DNA of 64,000 nucleotides from Paramicrobacterium humi (GCF_900105715.1 NZ_FNRY01000001.1:372001-436000), one strand, 5' to 3'; positions 46,951 to 56,774 are shown, counted from the stretch's first letter. Numbers and translations are program-made. The notes: generated from the sequence alone by a model not told the origin.

Positions 46951-48470
46951 TCACTGTCCCCCTTGCTCTGCTTCACCCGCTGCACGACCTCGTCGTACTT
47001 CGGGCTGTTCATGAAGTTGTCGACCGACACGTGCACGGAGTTCGGCGACTTCTGCCGCGCGCGCTCCGTCAGTTCATTCTGCGTCACGACGAGGTCCGCG
47101 TCACCGGTGAGGTTCGCGATCGCCTGGTTCGTGACCTTCACGTCGGTGACCCCCGCCTTCTTGAGCTTGTTCCGCAGCACGGACGCGCCCATCGCGCTCG
47201 AGCCCATTCCAGCGTCGCAGGCGAACACGATGTTGTCGATGGGGCCTGCGATCGTCGTCGTCTGCGCTTCGGGCGCTGCGCCTTCGGCGGCGGCGCTGCC
47301 CATGGTGCCGAGCACGCTCGACTTCTTGCCCTTGTTCGCCTCGGTCTGCGCGATGGCGGCGCTCAGGTCGCCGGCGTTCTCGCTTGCGAGGTCACGCTTG
47401 CGGGACGCCCGCAGGATGACAGCGGAGATGATGAACGACACCGCGGCGGCGCCCACGACCGAGAGGATCACGCCGACGTAGCTGTCAGGCGCCGTCTGGA
47501 TGAGCACGGCGATGATGCTTCCCGGCGAGGCGGGCGCTCGGAGGCCGGTCTGGAAGGCCGCGTTGATCGCGACGCCCGTCATGCCGCCCGCGATGGCCGC
47601 GATGATCAGCATGGGCTTCATGAGCACGTACGGGAAGTAGATCTCGTGGATGCCGCCGAAGAACTGGATGATGATCGCACCGGGTGCGCTCGCCTTCGCC
47701 ATGCCGACGCCGAAGAACATGAACGCGAGCAGGATGCCGACGCCAGGTCCGGGGTTCGCCTCGATGAGGAACAGGATCGACTTGCCCTGCTGGGCGACCT
47801 GGTCGACGCCGAGCGGCGTGAACACGCCGTGGTTGATGGCGTTGTTGAGGAACAGCACCTTGCCGGGCTCGACGAGCAGGCTCGCGAGCGGAAGCAGGTG
47901 CATGCCGACGAGCCAGCCGACGGCGGTCTCGAGGATGTGGCTGAGCCACGTGACGACGGGAGCGATGCCGAAGAAGCCCGCGAGGGCGAGCAGGCCGCCG
48001 AGGATTCCGGCCGAGAAGTTGTTGACGAGCATCTCGAAGCCGGCCTTGATCTTGCCGTCCCAGATCGCGTCGACCTTCTTCATGAGCCACGCGGCGAGCG
48101 GTCCCATGATCATGGCGCCGATGAACATCGGCACGTCGCTGCCGACGATGACGCCCATCGTCGCGATCGCGCCGACGACGCCGCCGCGCGTGTCGTAGAC
48201 CATCTTGCCGCCCGTGTAGGCGAGCAGCAGCGGCAGCATGTACGTGATCATCGGGCCGACGAGGCCCGTGTACTCGTTGCCCGCCGCGTCGGGGAAGCCC
48301 CCGAGCTGAGGAACCGGCGTCCACCCGGTCTGGATGAAGAAGGCGGTGATGAGACCCCAGGCGATGAAGGCGCCGATGTTGGGCATCACCATGCCGGAGA
48401 GGAACGTGCCGAAGCGCTGGACGTGGACGCGCGCCCCTCCCGGCTTCGACGGTGCAGACGTCGATGTCAT
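46947..48470 (-). CDS. mtlA: PTS mannitol-specific Enzyme IICB
   Basis: A 507-residue permease. Residues about 15-350 are the membrane IIC domain (start VQRFGTFLSGMVMPNIGAF). After a linker of about 60 residues the IIB domain begins, with phosphorylation site C418 in FACDAGMGSSAMG. It imports mannitol and phosphorylates it to mannitol 1-phosphate. The IIA domain is the separate mtlF. The ATG overlaps the ptsI stop. Confidence 0.96.
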   Translation of the reverse strand: MTSTSAPSKPGGARVHVQRFGTFLSGMVMPNIGAFIAWGLITAFFIQTGWTPVPQLGGFPDAAGNEYTGLVGPMITYMLPLLLAYTGGKMVYDTRGGVVGAIATMGVIVGSDVPMFIGAMIMGPLAAWLMKKVDAIWDGKIKAGFEMLVNNFSAGILGGLLALAGFFGIAPVVTWLSHILETAVGWLVGMHLLPLASLLVEPGKVLFLNNAINHGVFTPLGVDQVAQQGKSILFLIEANPGPGVGILLAFMFFGVGMAKASAPGAIIIQFFGGIHEIYFPYVLMKPMLIIAAIAGGMTGVAINAAFQTGLRAPASPGSIIAVLIQTAPDSYVGVILSVVGAAAVSFIISAVILRASRKRDLASENAGDLSAAIAQTEANKGKKSSVLGTMGSAAAEGAAPEAQTTTIAGPIDNIVFACDAGMGSSAMGASVLRNKLKKAGVTDVKVTNQAIANLTGDADLVVTQNELTERARQKSPNSVHVSVDNFMNSPKYDEVVQRVKQSKGDSE

Positions 48471-50143
48471 GGTTGTCTCACTTTCTGTGCTGTGTCGGCC
48501 GCGTCGCGCACGGCCGACTTTGCCGATGCCGCGTCATCGGCGGCAAGGGCGATCTGGGCAAGGTTCTGTGCCGTTTCGAGGTCGAAGCCGGCGAGGGAGA
48601 GTCGGACGTCGAGCAGGGCCGACGGCGACATGGAGAGGCTTGTCGCGCCGAGGCCGACGAGCACGACGGCGAGCAGCGGATCCGCGGCTGCCTCGCCGCA
48701 GATGCCGACGGGCTTGCCGAGCTGCGCGCCGGCGCGGCCGACCTCGCCGATGAGGCGGAGCACGGCCGGGTGCCAGGGATCCTGGAAGCTCGCGACGGAG
48801 CCGAGCAGCCGGTCCGCGGCGAGCGTGTACTGGGTGAGGTCGTTCGTGCCGATCGACGCGAAGTCGCACGCGGCGAGCGCCTTCTCGGCGAGCAGGGCGA
48901 CGGAGGGTATCTCGACCATGATTCCCGCCGTCTTGATGCCGAGCTCCCGCGCGAGCTCGACGAAGTACCGGGTCTCCTCGACGCCCGAGACCATGGGCGC
49001 CATGACCCACAGGTCCGCATCGGTCTGCGCGTCGGCCTCGGCGAGCGCCGTGAGCTGGTCGCGCAGGATCTCCTCGCGGGCGCGCAGGGCGCGCAAGCCC
49101 CGAAGGCCGAGTGCGGGGTTCTCCTCCTCCGCGTTCGAGAGGAACGGCAGGGGCTTGTCGGCGCCCGCGTCGAGCACGCGCACGACGACCTTCTTGCCGG
49201 CGAAGGCGGTGAGCAGCCGCACGTAGTGCTCGCGCTGCTGCTCGACGCTCGGCGCGGTGTCTCCCGCGTCGAGGAACAGGAACTCGGTGCGGAACAGGCC
49301 AACGCCCTCCGCGCCGAGGGCGACGGCGGCGTCGGCGCCGTCGCTCGAGCCGAGGTTCGCGAGCAGCGGCACGGCCGTGCCGTCGGCCAGCACGCCTGGG
49401 CCGGTGGGGCCGGATGCCGCGGCGGAGCGCTCCGCGATGCGCTGCGTCACGTGCGCGGCGAGCTCTGCGGACGGGTCCGTGAGGACGCTTCCGGCGGCGG
49501 CATCCACAACGACCGTCGTGCCGTCGGCGATGTCGAGCGCGTTCGCGGTGCCGACGACGGCGACGATGGACTTCTCGCGGGCGAGGATCGCGGTGTGCGA
49601 GGTGGGGCCGCCGTCGCTCGTGACGAGCGCGAGCACCTTGTCGAGGTCGAGCAGGGCGGTGTCGGCGGGCGCGAGATCGCGCGCGATGAGCACGAACGGC
49701 TCGGCGGGCTGCGGGACGCCGGGAGCGGGAACGCCGGCGAGGTCGGCGATGACGCGCTGCGACACGTCGTCGAGGTCGGCGGCGCGTTCGCCGAGGTAGC
49801 CGCCCATGGCCGCGAGCTGGTCGCGGAAGGAGGCGAACGCCTCGAACACGGCCCGCTCGGCGGTCTTCCCGTCGCTGATGCCCGCGGTCACGAGTTCGAC
49901 GAGGGAGGGGTCCTCGGCCATCATGGCCTGCGCCTCGAGCACGTCCTTCGCGGTTCCGCCGGCGGAGGCGCCGCGCTTCTCGAGCTCACGCGCGACGGCG
50001 GCCATCGACGCGGCGGCGCGCGCCGACTCCTCGTCGGTGCCGCGCGAGCTGCGCTCATCGCGCGGCTCCGGCAGCGGGTCGGGCATGCGGATCGTCTGCC
50101 CGATGGCGACGCCCTGCCCGATTCCTGTTCCCGTGTACTCCAT
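48467..50143 (-). CDS. ptsI: Phosphoenolpyruvate-protein phosphotransferase (Enzyme I)
   Basis: A 558-residue general PTS enzyme that takes phosphate from phosphoenolpyruvate and gives it to HPr. Phospho-His is H183 (GGPTSHTAI); the PEP-binding half has GLFRTEFLF, the ASIGTNDLTQY block and GICGEAA with the catalytic Cys. It lies 45 bases after ptsH and is coupled to mtlA by ATGA overlap. If it is the only ptsI in the genome, all PTS sugars depend on this locus. Confidence 0.96.
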   Translation of the reverse strand: MEYTGTGIGQGVAIGQTIRMPDPLPEPRDERSSRGTDEESARAAASMAAVARELEKRGASAGGTAKDVLEAQAMMAEDPSLVELVTAGISDGKTAERAVFEAFASFRDQLAAMGGYLGERAADLDDVSQRVIADLAGVPAPGVPQPAEPFVLIARDLAPADTALLDLDKVLALVTSDGGPTSHTAILAREKSIVAVVGTANALDIADGTTVVVDAAAGSVLTDPSAELAAHVTQRIAERSAAASGPTGPGVLADGTAVPLLANLGSSDGADAAVALGAEGVGLFRTEFLFLDAGDTAPSVEQQREHYVRLLTAFAGKKVVVRVLDAGADKPLPFLSNAEEENPALGLRGLRALRAREEILRDQLTALAEADAQTDADLWVMAPMVSGVEETRYFVELARELGIKTAGIMVEIPSVALLAEKALAACDFASIGTNDLTQYTLAADRLLGSVASFQDPWHPAVLRLIGEVGRAGAQLGKPVGICGEAAADPLLAVVLVGLGATSLSMSPSALLDVRLSLAGFDLETAQNLAQIALAADDAASAKSAVRDAADTAQKVRQP

Positions 50144-50188
50144 CAGCGACCTCCTCGTTTGCTCGAGGCCGCCCCGCGCATCGGGCGG

Positions 50189-50455
50189 TCAGGCCTCGTC
50201 GTGATCGGTGACGAGCAGCTCCTCGAGCTCGCCCATGACCTTCTCGTCGTCGCCGCCCTCGACTGTGAGCGTGACTTCGTCGCCGAAGTCGACGCCGAGG
50301 GAGATGACTCCGAGAATGCTCGCCGCGTTGACGGCCTTGTCGCCCTTGCGGATCGTGACCGTGGCGCCGGAGCCGGCTGCCGCCTGCGTGAAGAGCTTGG
50401 CCGGGCGAGCGTGCAGTCCGTGCGACGATCCGATCCGAATTGTGCGTTCTGCCAT
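50189..50455 (-). CDS. ptsH: Phosphocarrier protein HPr
   Basis: An 88-residue carrier between Enzyme I and the IIA proteins. His15 in HGLHARPA is the catalytic site. Ser46 (NAASILGV) is at the position that HPr kinase uses in Firmicutes; whether it is used here is not known, as HPr kinase is usually absent in actinobacteria. An 80-base gap separates it from the upstream IIB-like gene. Confidence 0.96.
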   Translation of the reverse strand: MAERTIRIGSSHGLHARPAKLFTQAAAGSGATVTIRKGDKAVNAASILGVISLGVDFGDEVTLTVEGGDDEKVMGELEELLVTDHDEA

Positions 50456-50534
50456 GGGGTCCTCCTTCGTCGCTGAGGGCTGCTGTGCTGATCACCATAG
50501 TCCGGGTGCCCGGCGCGGCACAACGAGTGGCGGA

Positions 50535-50846
50535 TCATTGGCCTGCTCCAGCGACGTCGAGAGCGAGGTCAAGAACGGCGGAGCCGTCAGCGTTCGCGGA
50601 TGCCGCTTCGGGCAGCACGGCGACCGCTACGCCGGCCGCGCGAGCCATCACGGCGAGCTCGTCGGCGCGGTCGGCGAGGTGCGCGCCGAGCAGCAGAACG
50701 TCGGCGCCGGCGAGCGCGCCCGGGAGCGCGCTGAGCGGCGTCGCCGTGACCGCGAGGTCGATGCCGCGGGCAGCGGCGGCGCGACGCACGCGCAGCGCCA
50801 CGAACGTCGACGACGCTCCGGCACCGCACGCCACAAGGATCTTCAC
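50535..50846 (-). CDS. PTS Enzyme IIB-like protein
   Basis: A 103-residue single-domain protein starting MKILVACGAGASSTF, with Cys7 in the phosphorylation loop position of the lactose/cellobiose IIB family. GTG 50846 has GGCGGAA upstream. No matching IIC or IIA gene lies nearby; the neighbours are ptsH and the divergent PRD regulator. It could serve a remote permease, or act as a phosphate relay for the regulator. Confidence 0.8.
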   Translation of the reverse strand: MKILVACGAGASSTFVALRVRRAAAARGIDLAVTATPLSALPGALAGADVLLLGAHLADRADELAVMARAAGVAVAVLPEAASANADGSAVLDLALDVAGAGQ

Positions 50847-50934
50847 TGTTCCGCCTGCTTTCAGCTCCAGCCTCCACTCTCGCCCGCGGGTCGTGTCGGG
50901 GCCAGCACGCAACCTTCCGCCGGGGAGGAAGGCG

Positions 50935-50946
50935 CCGGGGCCCCGG
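50935..50946. repeat. Palindrome in the PTS divergent promoter region
   Basis: CCGGGGCCCCGG, a 12-base perfect palindrome in the 160-base space between the IIB-like gene and the PRD regulator, next to an imperfect CCTTCC/GGAAGG repeat (50912-50932). It could be an operator; no known regulator motif was matched. Confidence 0.3.
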
Positions 50947-51006
50947 AAATCCCGCACGCGAGCGCAGAAGCTGGTTGACTCGATACCGGGGACAGACAGG
51001 AGCGGC

Positions 51007-52923
51007 GTGAGCAAGGACCGGCAGAGCAGCCTCATGGGACTGCTCGTGCGCTCGCACGAGTGGCTCACCGCCGCCGACCTCGCCGACGCCATCGGCGTGA
51101 CCCCGCGCAGCATCCGCAGCTACATCGCGGCGCTCAAGACGCAGGCGGAGCCGCACACGATCATCGACTCCGGTCCCGAGGGGTACCGGCTCAACGCGGA
51201 GGGCTACGCCGCGTTCCGGGCTCAGACGGGAAGCATCGCGCCCGGCGACGCGCCGCGGGAGCGGCTGTACCGGCTCGTGCGACTGCTCGTGGACGCCGAC
51301 GACGGCGTCGACGTGTACGACACCGCCGCCGCCCTGTTCGTGAGCGACTCGACGCTCGAGGCCGACCTCACCCGCGTGCGCGGTCTCATCGCTGACACGG
51401 GCCTCGCGGTGCGCCGTGCCGGCAGCCGCGTGTCGCTCGTGGGCTCGGAGCTCGCGCAGCGCCGCCTGCTCTCCCGCCTCTTCCGGGAGGAGTCGGAGCA
51501 CGGCATGGCCGCGCTCGACGCGATCCAGCGCGAGTTCGAGTCGGAGAGCCTCGGCTCGTTCAAGACCGACCTGATCGCGGCGCTCGAGCGGCACGGCTAC
51601 TACATCAACGACTACGGCATGGACAACGTGCTGCTGCACATCGCGATCGCCGCCGACCGCGCGGGCAAGCACCAGCCCATCGGCGACACGGGCAAGTCGA
51701 CGGGCGCGGAGGCCGAGCTCGGCGGCATCCTGCGCTCTCTCGCGGCCACGCACTTCTCCCCCGGCCTCGACGAGAGCGACATCCGGTACCTCTCGTATCT
51801 GCTCGCGACGCGAGCCGTGGCTCCGGGGCCCGAATCGGCCGCCGCGGCCGCGGCATCCGACTATCTCTCCGACGACGACCTCGGCCGGATGCGCGCCATC
51901 GTCGCTCGCGCCGCGGAGGAGTACCTCGTCGACTTGAGCGACGAGGACTTCCTCACCCGGCTCACGCTGCACGTGCGGAACCTGCTCGAGCGCGCCGAGG
52001 ACCAGGCGTTCTCCCGCAACCCGCTGACGAAGTCGATCAAGTCGGCGTACCCGATGATCTACGAGCTCGCCGTGTTCATCGCGAGCCAGCTGCACGACGC
52101 GACGGGCATCGACGTCAACGACGACGAGATCGCCTACATCGCCATGCACGTGGGCGCGCACTTGCACCAGCAGACGCGGCGCGACGACCTCGCGACGTGC
52201 ATCATCGTGTGCCCCAACTACTACGACATGCAGGCGATGCTGCGCGAACGCGTCGCGCAGTCGCTCGGCGACGCCCTCGTCGTCACGCGCGTCATCGCCC
52301 GCAGCGACGTGCCGTGGGACCGGTTGGATGCCGAGATCGTGCTCACGACGATCGCGCCGCCCGTGCCGGCGGAGAACATCGTGCGGATCCAGCCGTTCTT
52401 CGGCCCCGGCGACGTCGACCGTGTGCGCGCAACGCTCAGCCGCGTGCGCCGGCAGGGCAGACGAGCGGCGATCCGCGACGAGCTGCTGCGCTACTTCGAC
52501 GAGCGCCTGTTCGTGCGCGACGTGTCGGGGCTCGACGAGGAGGGCATGATCCGGCTGCTCGGCGCGCGCATGGCCGAGCTCGGCATCGTCGACGAGGCGT
52601 ACGTGAGCGCGGCGATCGAGCGTGAGCGCATGTCGTCGACGGCGTTCACCGAGGCGCTCGCGGTGCCGCACGCGATGGCGATGACGGCAACGCGCACGTC
52701 GATCGCGATCGCGGTGAACGAGCACAGCCTGCCGTGGGGCGACGGTCGCGTGAACGTCGTCGCGTTCATCGCGTTCAGCGAGGCGGGTCGCGCGCAGTTC
52801 CAGGACGTGTTCGACCAGTTCGTCGAGGTGTTCTCGGAGCGCGAGGACGTGAACCGCATCATTCGCGCGAGCCGCGACTTCGCGGGGTTCATCGACGAGC
52901 TCGTGCGCACAATGGACGGCTGA
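51007..52923 (+). CDS. PRD-domain PTS transcriptional regulator (MtlR/BglG type)
   Basis: A 638-residue activator-type regulator. Residues about 1-60 form a helix-turn-helix (LTAADLADAIGVTPRSIRSYI), and a second HTH lies near 90-160. Two PRD domains follow (about 175-280 with YINDYGMDNVLLHIAIA, and 285-390 with IDVNDDEIAYIAMHVGAH). Then comes a GatB-like IIB domain with Cys in IIVCPNYYD, and a C-terminal mannitol/fructose-type IIA domain with His555 (VPHAMA). This is the MtlR layout; it should read PTS phosphorylation state and control the divergent mannitol operon. GTG 51007 has AGGAG five bases away. Confidence 0.9.
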   Translation: MSKDRQSSLMGLLVRSHEWLTAADLADAIGVTPRSIRSYIAALKTQAEPHTIIDSGPEGYRLNAEGYAAFRAQTGSIAPGDAPRERLYRLVRLLVDADDGVDVYDTAAALFVSDSTLEADLTRVRGLIADTGLAVRRAGSRVSLVGSELAQRRLLSRLFREESEHGMAALDAIQREFESESLGSFKTDLIAALERHGYYINDYGMDNVLLHIAIAADRAGKHQPIGDTGKSTGAEAELGGILRSLAATHFSPGLDESDIRYLSYLLATRAVAPGPESAAAAAASDYLSDDDLGRMRAIVARAAEEYLVDLSDEDFLTRLTLHVRNLLERAEDQAFSRNPLTKSIKSAYPMIYELAVFIASQLHDATGIDVNDDEIAYIAMHVGAHLHQQTRRDDLATCIIVCPNYYDMQAMLRERVAQSLGDALVVTRVIARSDVPWDRLDAEIVLTTIAPPVPAENIVRIQPFFGPGDVDRVRATLSRVRRQGRRAAIRDELLRYFDERLFVRDVSGLDEEGMIRLLGARMAELGIVDEAYVSAAIERERMSSTAFTEALAVPHAMAMTATRTSIAIAVNEHSLPWGDGRVNVVAFIAFSEAGRAQFQDVFDQFVEVFSEREDVNRIIRASRDFAGFIDELVRTMDG

Positions 52924-52949
52924 GCGGGCGCTCGCCTTCGCTCTCGTGT

Positions 52950-53010
52950 CTTCCCCTGTCACGAAGTGCTCCCTCAGGGGCGTTCAGAGCGCACTTCGTG
53001 ACAGGGGAAG
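52950..53010. repeat. Large perfect inverted repeat between converging genes
   Basis: 20-base arms with no mismatch (52950-52969 and 52991-53010) around a 21-base centre that can itself fold. It lies between the PRD regulator and the aminodeoxychorismate lyase-like gene. It may act as a bidirectional terminator, but no T-run follows either arm. Confidence 0.75.
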
Positions 53011-53019
53011 TCGCCGCGG

Positions 53020-53892
53020 TCAGCCGGCGAGCAGCGCCTCGTTCATGCGGGCGGTCAGGTCGGCATCGACGTGCGTCGAGGCGCCATCGATCGCGGTGAC
53101 CGGCACCACCAGGCGAACGCTCGAGACGAGCCACGCGGCGTCGGCGGAGCGCACCTCGTCGGCGAGCACGCGCCGCGACGCGGTCTGGCGGCCCTGGGCG
53201 CGGAGCCAGGCGAACAGCTCCTGCTGCGTCGTGCCGGGCAGGATGCCGTCGTCGGCGGCGGGCGTGACGAAGGTGTCGCCGATGCGCACGATGAGCGACG
53301 ACGTCGGGCCCTCCATCGCGAATCCCTCGAGAGAGGTGAAGATGACGTCGTCGGCGCCACGGCGGCGCGCCTCGCGCAGCGCCGCCATGTTGGGCGCGTA
53401 CGAGAGGGTCTTGGCTCCTGCGAGCATCCACGGTGCGCGGGAGTTGATGTTGATGGGCCAGCCGCGGTCGAGGAGCACGACGCGCACGCCGTCGACGCGT
53501 TCGCTGACGTGAGCGGGGCTCGGCTGGCCGACGATCCAGCACGTCGGCCCGGCGTCCGGGAGCCCGCGCGTGATCACAAGCCGGATGACGGCGGCTCCCG
53601 TGTCGGGAAGCTCTCGCGCTACGCGCTCGATCGCATTCAGCCACTGTCCCGGGTGCGGCGCGGGCAGGTCCATCTTCGCGGCCGAGGCCGCGAGCCGCTC
53701 GACGTGCGCCTCGGCCTTGCGCACGATGCCCGCGGTCATGCCGACGGTCTCGAAGACGCCGTCACCGCGAGTGGCACCGGCATCGTGGATGCTGAGCACG
53801 CGCTCCTCGGGCAGGATCGGGCGCAGGCGCGCCTCGAAGTCGGTGTCCGCGGAGTCTGCGGGCAGCGGGGTGATGAGGAACGCGCGTGCCAT
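53020..53892 (-). CDS. Class IV aminotransferase, aminodeoxychorismate lyase-like
   Basis: A 290-residue fold-IV PLP enzyme. It has the family segment DAGATRGDGVFETV (about residues 37-50), the PLP lysine in AGAKTLSYAPNM and the phosphate-binding LPGTTQQELF. This best fits aminodeoxychorismate lyase (PabC), which makes 4-aminobenzoate for folate; branched-chain or D-amino acid aminotransferases are alternatives. The next gene on this strand is about 6.5 kb... of PTS genes away, while map lies 36 bases upstream, so it may be cotranscribed with map. Confidence 0.8.
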   Translation of the reverse strand: MARAFLITPLPADSADTDFEARLRPILPEERVLSIHDAGATRGDGVFETVGMTAGIVRKAEAHVERLAASAAKMDLPAPHPGQWLNAIERVARELPDTGAAVIRLVITRGLPDAGPTCWIVGQPSPAHVSERVDGVRVVLLDRGWPININSRAPWMLAGAKTLSYAPNMAALREARRRGADDVIFTSLEGFAMEGPTSSLIVRIGDTFVTPAADDGILPGTTQQELFAWLRAQGRQTASRRVLADEVRSADAAWLVSSVRLVVPVTAIDGASTHVDADLTARMNEALLAG

Positions 53893-53928
53893 GCTCAGAC
53901 GATACCGCCGCCGGCGGCATCCGATCGC

Positions 53929-54777
53929 TCAGGCGATGGGCGTGGGGGTGACCCCGAAGGGGGCGAGGCCCGCGGCTCCCCCGTCGGCGGCCGTGAGAAC
54001 CCAGATGCCGTCCTTGTGCACGGCGACACTGTGCTCCCAGTGCGCGGCCATGCCGCCGTCGACGGTCGTGACGGTCCAGTCGTCGTCGAGCACCTGGGTG
54101 TCGGCGGAGCGCTCGACCATCATGGGCTCGATCGCGACGACGAGGCCCGGCTTCACGGCGGGGCCGGGCAGCCGCACGCGGTAGTTGAACACGGGCGGCT
54201 CCTCGTGCATGGAGCGTCCGATGCCGTGGCCGATGTAGTCCTCGATGATGCCGTACTCGCGGCCGTCGGCGTCGGGGTTGTCCTCGATGTAGCCTTGCAC
54301 GGCGTCGCCGATCTCGCCGAGCTTCGCGGCGCGCGCGAGGCGTGCGATGCCGGCCCACATCGAGCCCTCCGTCGTGCGGGAGAGCCGCTCGCGGGCGGCG
54401 ACGAGCTCGGGCCGATCGGGGTCGGGCACGACGACCGTGCACGCCGAGTCGCCGTTCCAGCCGCCGACGTCGGCGCCGCAGTCGATCGACACGATGTCGC
54501 CGGGCCGGATCACGCGGTCGCCCGGGATGCCGTGCACGACCTCGTCGTTCACCGACACGCACAGGGTGTGATGGTAGCCGGGCTCCATCTTGAAGTTCGG
54601 CTTGCCGCCGCCGGCGACGATGGTCTGCTCGGCGATGGCGTCGATCTCAAGCGTTGTCACGCCCCGCCGCACGGCCTCGCGCGCGGCGTCGAGGGCGCGG
54701 GCGGTGAGCAGCCCGGGCTCGCGCATGAGGCGCAGCTGCGCGGGCGACTTGTAGATCGAGCGGCGGACGGGGCGCAT
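53929..54777 (-). CDS. map: Methionine aminopeptidase, type I
   Basis: A 282-residue metalloprotease removing N-terminal Met from new proteins. Metal ligands are in SIDCGADVGGWNGDSA (two Asp), GHGIGRSMHEEP (His) and IEPMM (Glu). The ATG shares one base with the adk stop (TGATG), so the secY-adk-map order and coupling are normal. In many actinobacteria infA follows map; here it is 8.7 kb away. Confidence 0.96.
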   Translation of the reverse strand: MRPVRRSIYKSPAQLRLMREPGLLTARALDAAREAVRRGVTTLEIDAIAEQTIVAGGGKPNFKMEPGYHHTLCVSVNDEVVHGIPGDRVIRPGDIVSIDCGADVGGWNGDSACTVVVPDPDRPELVAARERLSRTTEGSMWAGIARLARAAKLGEIGDAVQGYIEDNPDADGREYGIIEDYIGHGIGRSMHEEPPVFNYRVRLPGPAVKPGLVVAIEPMMVERSADTQVLDDDWTVTTVDGGMAAHWEHSVAVHKDGIWVLTAADGGAAGLAPFGVTPTPIA

Positions 54778-55388
54778 CAGGCGGAGACGGCGACGCCGCG
54801 CGAGGCGAGGGCGTCGAGCACGCGCGCGCTCACGTCGTCGATCGTGCCGAGGCCGTCGACGCTCACGACGAGACCGCGCTCGCGGTACGCCTCGATGACC
54901 GGCTCGGTCTGCTCGTGGTACACGTCCTGACGGTGCCGGATGACCTCTTCGGTGTCGTCGACGCGGCCCTGCTCGGCGGCGCGCTTGAGCAGTCGCGTGA
55001 CGACCTCGTCGCGGTCGGCGGTGAGCTGCACGACGCCGTCGAGGGCGGTGCCGGATGCCGCGAGAATGCGGTCGAGCTCGGCGACCTGGTCCGCCGTGCG
55101 GGGGTATCCGTCGAGGAGGAAGCCGTTCGCGGCATCCGCCTGGCCCAGCCTGTCGGCGACGATCGCGTTCGTGAGCGAGTCGGGCACGTAGCCGCCGGTC
55201 GACACGATCGCGTCGATCTGCTTGCCGAGCTCGGTGCCGTCCTTGATGTTCTGGCGGAAGATGTCGCCGGTGGAGATCGCGGGGATCCCGAAGGTCGTGG
55301 CGATCACCGCCGCTTGAGTTCCCTTGCCGGCTCCGGGGGGCCCGACGATGAGCAGGCGCACACCGGGCTGTTCGGATGGAGAGGTCAT
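54777..55388 (-). CDS. adk: Adenylate kinase
   Basis: A 203-residue kinase balancing AMP, ADP and ATP. P-loop [13 protein letters not shown]-binding ISTGDIFR and the LLDGYPRT segment are present. The LID is short and has no zinc cysteines, which accounts for the length. The ATG overlaps the secY stop (ATGA). Confidence 0.96.
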   Translation of the reverse strand: MTSPSEQPGVRLLIVGPPGAGKGTQAAVIATTFGIPAISTGDIFRQNIKDGTELGKQIDAIVSTGGYVPDSLTNAIVADRLGQADAANGFLLDGYPRTADQVAELDRILAASGTALDGVVQLTADRDEVVTRLLKRAAEQGRVDDTEEVIRHRQDVYHEQTEPVIEAYRERGLVVSVDGLGTIDDVSARVLDALASRGVAVSA

Positions 55389-56707
55389 CGCAGCAACCCT
55401 TCGTAGTGTCGCTGCTGCAGCTGCGAGTCGATCTGCTTGACCGTCTCGAGCCCAACACCGACGATGATGAGGATCGACGCGCCACCGAACGGGAAGTTCT
55501 GGTTGGCCCCGACTGTCGCGAGGGCGATCAGCGGGATCAGGGCGATCAATCCGAGGTAGAGCGAACCCGGCAGCGTGACGCGGGTCAGCACGTAGTCGAG
55601 GTAGTCGGCGGTGGGGCGCCCGGCGCGGATGCCGGGGATGAACCCGCCGTACTTCTTCATGTTGTCGGCGACCTCTTCGGGGTTGAAGGTGATCGCGACG
55701 TAGAAGTAGGTGAAGCCGACGATGAGCAGGAAGTACAGCGCCATGTAGAGCGGGTGGTCGCCCTTGGTGAGGTACGTCGTGATCCAGGTCACCCACGCGG
55801 CAGGCTCCTGCCCGGCGGCGGGCTGGTTGAACTGGGCGATGAGCGCGGGGAGGTACAGCAGCGAGGAGGCGAAGATGATCGGGATAACACCGGCCATGTT
55901 CACCTTGATGGGGATGTAGGTGCTGTTTCCGCCGTAGGTGCGGCGGCCCACCATGCGCTTCGCGTACTGCACGGGGATGCGGCGCTGCGACTGCTCGATG
56001 AACACGACGGCGATGACGATGACGATGCCGATCGCGAGCACGAGGAGGAACGTCTCGAAGCCGTGCGACTGCTGGATGGCCCAGAGCGAGCTCGGGAAGG
56101 TGGCGGCGATCGACGTGAAGATCAGCAGCGACATTCCGTTGCCGATGCCCTTCTCGGTGATGAGCTCGCCCATCCACATGATGAGGCCGGTCCCTGCGGT
56201 CATGGTGATGACCATGAGCAGCACGGCGTACCAGGTGTCGTCGGTGATCAGGGAGCTGCACTCGGCGCTCGAGTTCGTGCCGAAAAGTGCGCCGCTTCGC
56301 GCAACGGTGATGAGCGTCGTCGACTGCAGGACGCCGAGGAAGATCGTGAGGTAGCGGGTGTACTGCGTCAGCTTGCTCTGGCCCGCCTGGCCTTCCTTGT
56401 GGAGGGTCTCGAAGTGCGGGATGACGACGCGGAGCAGCTGGGTGATGATCGAGGCCGTGATGTACGGCATGATGCCGAGGGCGAAGATCGAGAGCTGGAG
56501 GAGCGCGCCACCGGAGAACAGGTTGACGAGCTCGTACAGGCCCTGCGTTCCCTGGTTCTGCGCGAGACACTTCTGCACGTTCTCGAAGTCGACGAACGGC
56601 GTCGGCACGAACGAGCCGAGTCGGTACAAGGCGATGATGCCGAGGGTGAAGCCGATCTTCCGACGCAAGTCGGGTGTGCGGAAGATCCGCGCAATAGCGC
56701 TAAACAA
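55385..56707 (-). CDS. secY: Preprotein translocase subunit SecY
   Basis: A 440-residue ten-helix channel subunit. It starts [21 protein letters not shown] and contains the expected plug and loop regions ([15 protein letters not shown]; the [11 protein letters not shown] segment). No ATG or GTG fits; two TTG codons lie behind AGGAGG, and TTG 56707 (six-base spacing) gives the normal N-terminus. It is the first gene of secY-adk-map. Confidence 0.95.
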   Translation of the reverse strand: MFSAIARIFRTPDLRRKIGFTLGIIALYRLGSFVPTPFVDFENVQKCLAQNQGTQGLYELVNLFSGGALLQLSIFALGIMPYITASIITQLLRVVIPHFETLHKEGQAGQSKLTQYTRYLTIFLGVLQSTTLITVARSGALFGTNSSAECSSLITDDTWYAVLLMVITMTAGTGLIMWMGELITEKGIGNGMSLLIFTSIAATFPSSLWAIQQSHGFETFLLVLAIGIVIVIAVVFIEQSQRRIPVQYAKRMVGRRTYGGNSTYIPIKVNMAGVIPIIFASSLLYLPALIAQFNQPAAGQEPAAWVTWITTYLTKGDHPLYMALYFLLIVGFTYFYVAITFNPEEVADNMKKYGGFIPGIRAGRPTADYLDYVLTRVTLPGSLYLGLIALIPLIALATVGANQNFPFGGASILIIVGVGLETVKQIDSQLQQRHYEGLLR

Positions 56708-56774
56708 CAAGGGCCTCCTGGGTTGAACCGTGGGGTACGGCTCGCCATGACGTTCTGAGCCGTCCGAAGTCGAA

